Below, in pieces: positions 58,378 to 64,000 of a stretch of DNA of 64,000 nucleotides. Source of the DNA: an uncultured Anaerolineae bacterium. GTDB taxonomy: Bacteria; Chloroflexota; Anaerolineae; Anaerolineales; Villigracilaceae. The DNA lies in assembly GCA_903846015.1 (NCBI GenBank), contig CAIMZS010000205.1:1-64000 (forward strand), given 5' to 3'. Numbering within the stretch: the stretch's first letter is position 1; each line of letters begins with the position of its first letter. A program made the translations under genes and the position numbers. The notes under the pieces were generated by a model, which did not search any database, was not told where the DNA came from, and saw nothing but the letters and a program-made list of their open reading frames with translations.

Positions 58378-59322
58378 TCAAGCCAGGGATACATCAGCCA
58401 GATTATAAAGTAGGTCAGCGGCCAACTCTTCGCGATGCTCTTTGACGTAATCCCAGATTCCTGACTCGGCACGAGTGAAGGCGCGCGCTATATGACGCAC
58501 AACGTAAGCGGACTGAGTCATATTAAAGCCCTCCACATCCACCTTGCGCACCCTGCCCAATGCCAGGCTGCGCGAGGCCATCATCTCCGAGATAAATGTA
58601 ATGCCAATCCCTTTTTCAACAGCCATCTGAACCGCTTCTGCGTCACCCAACTGCATGACGACATTTAATTTAACCGGATCAATACCATGTTGACGCATAT
58701 TGGCGAAGAGCACTTCAAAAGTGCCGGAGCTGTTCTCACGACTGATAAACGGCTGCTGAAGCACATCAGCCGGTTTTACCTGAGGTAAATTGGCCCAGGG
58801 GTGATGAGCGGGAACAATGAGTATAACGCGGTCCTCAAGCAGCAGTTGGCATTCCAACTCACGATGGTCCACACAGCGACCAATCACAGCCAGATTAATA
58901 GTCTGGTCAAGCAGGCTATTGATAGCATCCAGACGGCGCATCAAAGTAAGCCGGGTACGGACATGAGGATACTCACGCTGGAATGCAGCTAACAAGTTCG
59001 GAACGGAATAACGTCCGGATGTGGCGGCGCAGCCAATAATCAATTCACCGACTACATCGCCATTGACATTATGAAGGGCATCTTCCAGCAAGCGGGCCGA
59101 ATATAATACTTCACGTGCCATAGGTAAAATAGTCAGACCGGCTTCGCTCAACTGAACCGAGCGACCATGACGCACGAACAACTCAACCCCATAAGTGCGT
59201 TCGATAGATTGGATATTCTGACTTACTGCCGATTGCGATAAATGCAACCGCTGGGCTGCACGACTGAAATTCAATTCTTCAGCGGCAGTTACAAAAACCT
59301 TCACTTCAGGCACATTAATCAT
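58378..59322 (-). CDS. LysR-family transcriptional regulator
   Basis: N-terminal wHTH EVKVFVTAAEELNFSRAAQRLHLSQSAVSQNIQSIERTYGVELFVRHGRSVQLSEAG. Confidence 0.95.
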   Translation of the reverse strand: MINVPEVKVFVTAAEELNFSRAAQRLHLSQSAVSQNIQSIERTYGVELFVRHGRSVQLSEAGLTILPMAREVLYSARLLEDALHNVNGDVVGELIIGCAATSGRYSVPNLLAAFQREYPHVRTRLTLMRRLDAINSLLDQTINLAVIGRCVDHRELECQLLLEDRVILIVPAHHPWANLPQVKPADVLQQPFISRENSSGTFEVLFANMRQHGIDPVKLNVVMQLGDAEAVQMAVEKGIGITFISEMMASRSLALGRVRKVDVEGFNMTQSAYVVRHIARAFTRAESGIWDYVKEHREELAADLLYNLADVSLA

Positions 59323-59449
59323 GATCGTTCTCCTTTATCTCATCCGACAAACAGTTATCAGAAAAGACAATTACTCATCCTAATAGGATAAGCGATTCTG
59401 AACAATCTTATTAGTTACGTAAGTCACTAACCCTAGTGACCATCGACTT

Positions 59450-59487
59450 AAAAATCTGGATTGGAGCGTACTCCAACCCAGATTTTG
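59450..59487 (-). terminator. Intrinsic terminator of 59576..61270
   Basis: Minus strand AAAATCTGGgTTGGAGtacgCTCCAAtCCAGATTTTTAA. Confidence 0.8.
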
Positions 59488-59575
59488 TTTATATTGTGGC
59501 ATTAACCACATTAAATTCTTTGGCTGGCCCAATGCTGTGGTACTCGACAACGCAAATCTGCTTTTTCCATTCTGC

Positions 59576-61270
59576 TTATGGAGTAGGCGGTTCGGTTGGA
59601 AGTAGCTGACCATCAGGCTCCAATATCTTGCTCACGTCGTTTACGTAACCAACTGAACCCGGACAGTTTCCATCCAAAATGGAAGCAACCCCATCCCAAT
59701 TGAGGGGTACTTGCGCAGATGGGATAAAAGCCTGATTAATAGAGGTGGCAAGACAACCTGATCCAGCGTTGTAATTAACAAGGGTGAAGCGCCAGAGAGT
59801 TTCGTAATCCAGAGTTTGACCAGGCATTTTTCCAGTGACATCTTGAACTATTTTCCCAGCTTGCTCACAATTGGCGAGCAAGGTACGAGCAAAAACGCCA
59901 ACGCTAAAATCGGCCCGGGATAGATCCAGACCCAGGGGGCAGTCCGCACAGCGCGCATCGACGCTCCCAACAAGGGCCCCACGCAAGAGTGACTGGTGAA
60001 CAGAATTAAGATTGGCAAACCCGTTGGATGCACATACGCTTTTATCCAGCACAAGCGGGCAGAATTGACCATAAAAAGAAGGGTTCCACAACAAGGCAGT
60101 ATCGGCCCCACCTTCGGTCAATTGGCCGAGGCCAACATCCTTCCCATTCCGAAAAACGCCAGGCCAGAACTGACTCTCACGACTGAATAAATTCTTAAGT
60201 AACTGCGCGGGAACATTCGTTTCCCTGGCTACGGCAAAAATGAGCTTGTCAAAACGATTCTGCCATTCTTGTACGGCAGGTCCGGCTGCACTGAGACCGC
60301 AGGCGTTGGCGGATCCATCCAGATTCAAGCCGCCCGATGGACAGGTTGAAGCATCGGCGACCCCCTGGATGATCAGATTGGCGGCCAGATAATCATAAGG
60401 GATATTAGTCTTTAACATATCACTGGATGATGGGGTGGAAAGCCACTGAGGCGGGCCCTCTGGCGGGAGGAAGGATTCCCAAGCGGCCGCACAGGATGCG
60501 ACCGGGGGCCCATCCCACTGTGATGAGATAACATTTACAAACCAGCGGGAGGTAAGGCGCTCGCCCCCACCATCACTAATCACTCGAAGCAGTGCGTCAA
60601 ACTGTTTGCTGCTATCACCACGAGTGGAATTGGCCCAGAAGTTCAAACGAATACCATCAGGTGATGTCGCTGCAAGCCTGAAAACGCAGCGCTTGCCCTT
60701 ACAAGCGAAGGGATCGCGGCCGACAAGTCCATTAATTGCAGTGATCGATTCGTTGGGAAGAGGCTCATTAGCGGTAAGAATCAGGCTGGGCTGATGTGTA
60801 CACCAGCCACTACTATCAGGAGCGCAATCCGTGACTGAAACCTTTATCTCCGGTTCGGGAAGTTTTACGGTCACATCACGTTTGGCAGGCTTGCTTGAAA
60901 CCTGGATCAAGTAATAGCCAGGGCAGGCGGTTATGTCCTTTTCGGAGCAAGGACTGGAATCGGCCTTCCATTTACCAAATACCGTATCACCACAGGCTGA
61001 TGAAATATTAGTATCGTTGGGCAAACCATCGTGATCAATAGAAAAAGAACATAACACGCTGTTATCGTGCCAGGCAGCCAACCACCATTCGTAAATGGTG
61101 GAATCAACTTGCATGGTTGTATATCGATCAGGGCCAGACGCAGTTGGAAGAGGCGCAGGTGTGGCAGCACTCACCGGCCCAGGATTTGTCATGGCTACAG
61201 AAAGCATAACCAAACACAGGGCGGCAGATATCAACAATATCCAACGAAGAACAGGCCTGGATGATCTCAA
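59576..61270 (-). CDS. Secreted protein with lytic-transglycosylase-like (SLT) region
   Basis: Signal/TM N-terminus; FAVARETNVPAQLLKNLFSRESQFWPGVFRNGKDVGLGQLTEGGADTALLWNPSFY resembles SLT Glu motif (..ESQF..). Confidence 0.75.
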   Translation of the reverse strand: MRSSRPVLRWILLISAALCLVMLSVAMTNPGPVSAATPAPLPTASGPDRYTTMQVDSTIYEWWLAAWHDNSVLCSFSIDHDGLPNDTNISSACGDTVFGKWKADSSPCSEKDITACPGYYLIQVSSKPAKRDVTVKLPEPEIKVSVTDCAPDSSGWCTHQPSLILTANEPLPNESITAINGLVGRDPFACKGKRCVFRLAATSPDGIRLNFWANSTRGDSSKQFDALLRVISDGGGERLTSRWFVNVISSQWDGPPVASCAAAWESFLPPEGPPQWLSTPSSSDMLKTNIPYDYLAANLIIQGVADASTCPSGGLNLDGSANACGLSAAGPAVQEWQNRFDKLIFAVARETNVPAQLLKNLFSRESQFWPGVFRNGKDVGLGQLTEGGADTALLWNPSFYGQFCPLVLDKSVCASNGFANLNSVHQSLLRGALVGSVDARCADCPLGLDLSRADFSVGVFARTLLANCEQAGKIVQDVTGKMPGQTLDYETLWRFTLVNYNAGSGCLATSINQAFIPSAQVPLNWDGVASILDGNCPGSVGYVNDVSKILEPDGQLLPTEPPTP

Positions 61271-61352
61271 GATGCTCCCTTAAACTAAAACAATCCACTA
61301 TATAGTATAGCGGATTATAAAGACAATTTCCAGTAGCGGTTTATTTCCACCA

Positions 61353-61523
61353 CTAAAGGGCATCTGTTTTATTGGTTGGATTATCGATATGATCCAGCAT
61401 CTGGTGTTCGCGATTGAGGTTTTTCCAACGTGAAACCAGGCTGGCGATATAAATTGACATGACAACGGCGAAAATGGCGTAACCAGCCACCATGTAATTG
61501 AACGTGTTGGGTGTGACATCCAT
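61353..61523 (-). CDS. CcmD-like small membrane protein (56 aa, not in the ORF track)
   Basis: MDVTPNTFNYMVAGYAIFAVVMSIYIASLVSRWKNLNREHQMLDHIDNPTNKTDAL, single TM helix, immediately downstream of ccmC. Confidence 0.75.
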   Translation of the reverse strand: MDVTPNTFNYMVAGYAIFAVVMSIYIASLVSRWKNLNREHQMLDHIDNPTNKTDAL

Positions 61524-61648
61524 AAGAGACTCCTTTCCCGCGCAGCGACCAGAAACACAGATTGAAAATTGAAGAGGAAAATTGCCACGGCGCGGAGAAC
61601 ACGCTCCTCAAAACAACAATCCGTCCCGCGAGCCAAACGGGGTAAAAA

Positions 61649-62338
61649 TTATTGGGTAATTTTGAGTTTAAGTTGTTCGACCTGGTCCGCGTAAAACCCA
61701 AGACGAATGCGATGCCAGAAAAGGGTAATAAAAACCACTGAAAACACGACGATGCTGAACAGCATGGTTTTCACCATGGAATCGGTCATGCTCATTGTTT
61801 GACCGCCGCCCCCACCGACCACCACTGGGTGAATGGTACGAAATATACGGATGGAAATAAAGGTAAGCGGCACGCTCAAACCACCCAACAGGGTATAAAC
61901 AGCGCCGAAACGAGCCCGGCGGTCGGGATCTTCAATACCCTGGCGCAAAAGCAAGTAGGCCAGGTAGATCATCTCAAGAATAGCGGCTGTAGTCAAGCGC
62001 GGCTCCCATGTCCACCAGGTACCCCAGGCTGGGCGTGCCCAAATGGAACCGAGAACAATGGCAATCAAAAAGAAAACCAGGCTGATCTCAACAGCAGCCA
62101 AGCCGATGACATCCCATTTTAGATCCTGAGTTCGCAAATAGATACCAGCGACCACTGCGGCGGCAATAAATCCCAACATTCCAACCCATGCAGTAGCCAC
62201 ATGAAAGTAGAAAACTCTTTGTACTTCGCCCATCACTTTTTCAAGAGGGGCATAGAACATTGCCATTAAGAAAGCTACCAACACAAGCAGAACAGACAAA
62301 ACATTCAATACTTTTAAAGTGCGGGGTTGTGAGGACAT
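61649..62338 (-). CDS. ccmC: Heme exporter/cytochrome c biogenesis protein CcmC
   Basis: VQRVFYFHVATAWVGMLGF, WARPAWGTWWTWEPRLTTAAILEMIYLAYLLLR (WGxWWxWxxRLT heme-handling motif). Confidence 0.95.
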   Translation of the reverse strand: MSSQPRTLKVLNVLSVLLVLVAFLMAMFYAPLEKVMGEVQRVFYFHVATAWVGMLGFIAAAVVAGIYLRTQDLKWDVIGLAAVEISLVFFLIAIVLGSIWARPAWGTWWTWEPRLTTAAILEMIYLAYLLLRQGIEDPDRRARFGAVYTLLGGLSVPLTFISIRIFRTIHPVVVGGGGGQTMSMTDSMVKTMLFSIVVFSVVFITLFWHRIRLGFYADQVEQLKLKITQ

Positions 62339-62374
62339 AAACTCTCCTATATTCGGATCAACGGAACTACGCAA

Positions 62375-63139
62375 TTATTCTTCAACCACGTAATCAAAGA
62401 CCATAAAGGCCACTGCAACAAAAACCAGGTCATAGACAATCAGAATATTAAGCCATGGCATGATCTCGCTCATTTCGAGGCCAAGCAGAAATGCGCTGCT
62501 GGCCTTAACAGCTGCAACCAATACCGGAATAACCAACGGAAATAACAATATCGGCAGCAGTACATCCCGGGTGCGAGTCTGAACAGACATCGCTGCCAAA
62601 AGTGTGCCGACAGCAATATATCCAATTGAGCCCAGCACTGTAGTACCGATCAGGCCGAGGTTGAAAAGGTTGACGTTATACATCACGCTGTACACTGGCA
62701 GAATGATGGCCTCAATAATAAACATAAAAACCAGATTGCTGATGGCCTTGCCAAAGTAGATGGCCGAGCGATCAACGGGTGCCAATAAAAGACCGTCCAA
62801 ACAGCCGCGGTCTTTTTCTACAGCCATTGAGCGGTTAAGCCCAAGAGTGCCAGCGAAGGCAAACGTAACCCAAAGCGCTCCGGCGGTAATTCCATTTCGA
62901 GCCTTGACATCCAATTCCAGGGCAAAATAAAAGATCAGGATTACCAATAATGAAAAAACCAGCATGGCCGAAAGAAGTTCACGCGATCGTAATTCGGCGG
63001 CCAGATCTTTCCATGCAATCGCATTGACAGCCCGCAGGTAATTACTGGCAGGTCGTTTTTCCAGAGTAGATACCATCCCAATGCTTTCTTGAGACCCCGG
63101 CTCTTGTGGGGTTGGGGCTTGTTTGATCTTCTCAACCAT
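62375..63139 (-). CDS. ccmB: Heme exporter protein CcmB
   Basis: WKDLAAELRSRELLSAMLVFSLLVILIFYFAL, LGLNRSMAVEKDRGCLDGLLLAPVDRSAIYFGK; start set at MVEKIKQ. Confidence 0.93.
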   Translation of the reverse strand: MVEKIKQAPTPQEPGSQESIGMVSTLEKRPASNYLRAVNAIAWKDLAAELRSRELLSAMLVFSLLVILIFYFALELDVKARNGITAGALWVTFAFAGTLGLNRSMAVEKDRGCLDGLLLAPVDRSAIYFGKAISNLVFMFIIEAIILPVYSVMYNVNLFNLGLIGTTVLGSIGYIAVGTLLAAMSVQTRTRDVLLPILLFPLVIPVLVAAVKASSAFLLGLEMSEIMPWLNILIVYDLVFVAVAFMVFDYVVEE

Positions 63140-63140
63140 T

Positions 63141-63839
63141 TTAACCGGCCAGCGCTTGTTTATAAAAAGTAAGCAAATTGCCATTGCCCAATTCTGCGCG
63201 AGTGGATGTAGCGGTAATTACGCCGCGCGAAAGAATATCGAAACGGGTACCCAATTCTTCAGCGCGGGCCAGGTCGTGGGATGTCATCACTACAGTTCGC
63301 CCGGCAGCAGCGACATTTTTCAATACATCGTCAAGCATTTCGGATGCATCCTGATCTAATCCAGTGTAAGGTTCATCAAAAAGCATCACGTCCGGATTAT
63401 GCAAAACAGCACGGCCAATCGCAAGACGCTGCTGCATGCCACGAGAAAATGTGCGCACCATGTCATGACGGCGGGTGGACAGGCCAATCAAATCAAGCAC
63501 AGTGGTGATACGATCAGCCAGACCCGAGATATTGTACATACGCCCATAAAACTGAAGGTTTTCTTCGGCGGTCAAGTCGCCATATAAAAGCGGCATATGC
63601 GAGACAACACCCAAGCGCTGACGCACTGCAGCAGATTGACCAGGCAGCATAAACCCTGCCACTTTTACCTGTCCCAGCGATGGCCGGGAAAGCGAAGACA
63701 AGATTCGCAGGAAAGTGGTTTTGCCTGCCCCGTTAGGGCCAAGCAAAACCACGAATTCACCGGGCACAACATGAAAATCCAACCCACGCAAAACCGTTTT
63801 TAGACCAAATCGCTTGACGAGTTTTTTAACTTCGATCAT
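63141..63839 (-). CDS. ccmA: Heme ABC exporter ATP-binding protein CcmA
   Basis: VVLLGPNGAGKTTFLRILSSL, FSRGMQQRLAIGRAVLHNPDVMLFDEPYTGLD. Confidence 0.94.
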   Translation of the reverse strand: MIEVKKLVKRFGLKTVLRGLDFHVVPGEFVVLLGPNGAGKTTFLRILSSLSRPSLGQVKVAGFMLPGQSAAVRQRLGVVSHMPLLYGDLTAEENLQFYGRMYNISGLADRITTVLDLIGLSTRRHDMVRTFSRGMQQRLAIGRAVLHNPDVMLFDEPYTGLDQDASEMLDDVLKNVAAAGRTVVMTSHDLARAEELGTRFDILSRGVITATSTRAELGNGNLLTFYKQALAG

Positions 63840-63887
63840 GATATTTTCTAATTCCGTTTCATGTCATACGATGAGCATGATCTGCGA

Positions 63888-63911
63888 TGATCCCGATTAC
63901 TGCACGGGAAA
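63888..63911 (+). repeat. Dispersed-repeat unit
   Basis: tgatcccgattactgcacgggaaa. Confidence 0.65.
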
Positions 63912-63936
63912 CAGACGACATGGCCATCCCGCTATG

Positions 63937-64000
63937 CTACAGCAGTCTTTTTAGCTTTGCTTTCAATTCTGCGCGGCGTTCTTTGTATGCTGGCTCTGAG
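63937..64000 (-). CDS. C-terminal fragment of a protein running off the right edge
   Basis: Minus strand reads SEPAYKERRAELKAKLKRLL*; helical tail, operon-consistent but identity unknown. Confidence 0.45.
   Translation of the reverse strand, partial: SEPAYKERRAELKAKLKRLL

Overview
64 kb window, probably from a Chloroflexota (Anaerolineae-like) chromosome; the taxonomy is inferred from gene content only. It is mostly housekeeping and signalling genes: a GT39-like membrane glycosyltransferase, gmk, rhomboid, UDP-glucose dehydrogenase, a LacI-type sensor domain/GAF/histidine kinase, MFS transporters, bacteriohemerythrins, three GGDEF proteins, kbl, a fused SHMT-GcvT protein, a large hybrid histidine kinase, recF, def, an E1(alpha-beta fused)/E2/E3 2-oxoacid dehydrogenase set, an ssb/DUF3467/translin-like cluster, an Fe-S oxidoreductase, LysR, and a ccmABCD-like cytochrome c biogenesis operon running off the right edge. 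The most interesting signals are: (1) a dispersed short intergenic repeat family (about TGGTACCCGGTTCTGCACGGGCAT, imperfect palindrome) at roughly 15 loci, including one copy in a terminator loop, one apparent in-frame insertion at a start codon flanked by ATGGCA repeats, and a dense array near 55.9-56.1 kb; (2) a ~216 bp inverted-repeat-bounded, TA-flanked MITE-like element splitting a CHASE-domain gene remnant; (3) a SHMT/degenerate GcvT-N/GcvT triple-domain fusion; (4) an SSB-DUF3467-translin-like operon; (5) a B12-binding-domain gene relic. No tRNA, rRNA, CRISPR, prophage or autonomous transposase gene was recognised by eye. All family calls come from motif recognition, without database searches.
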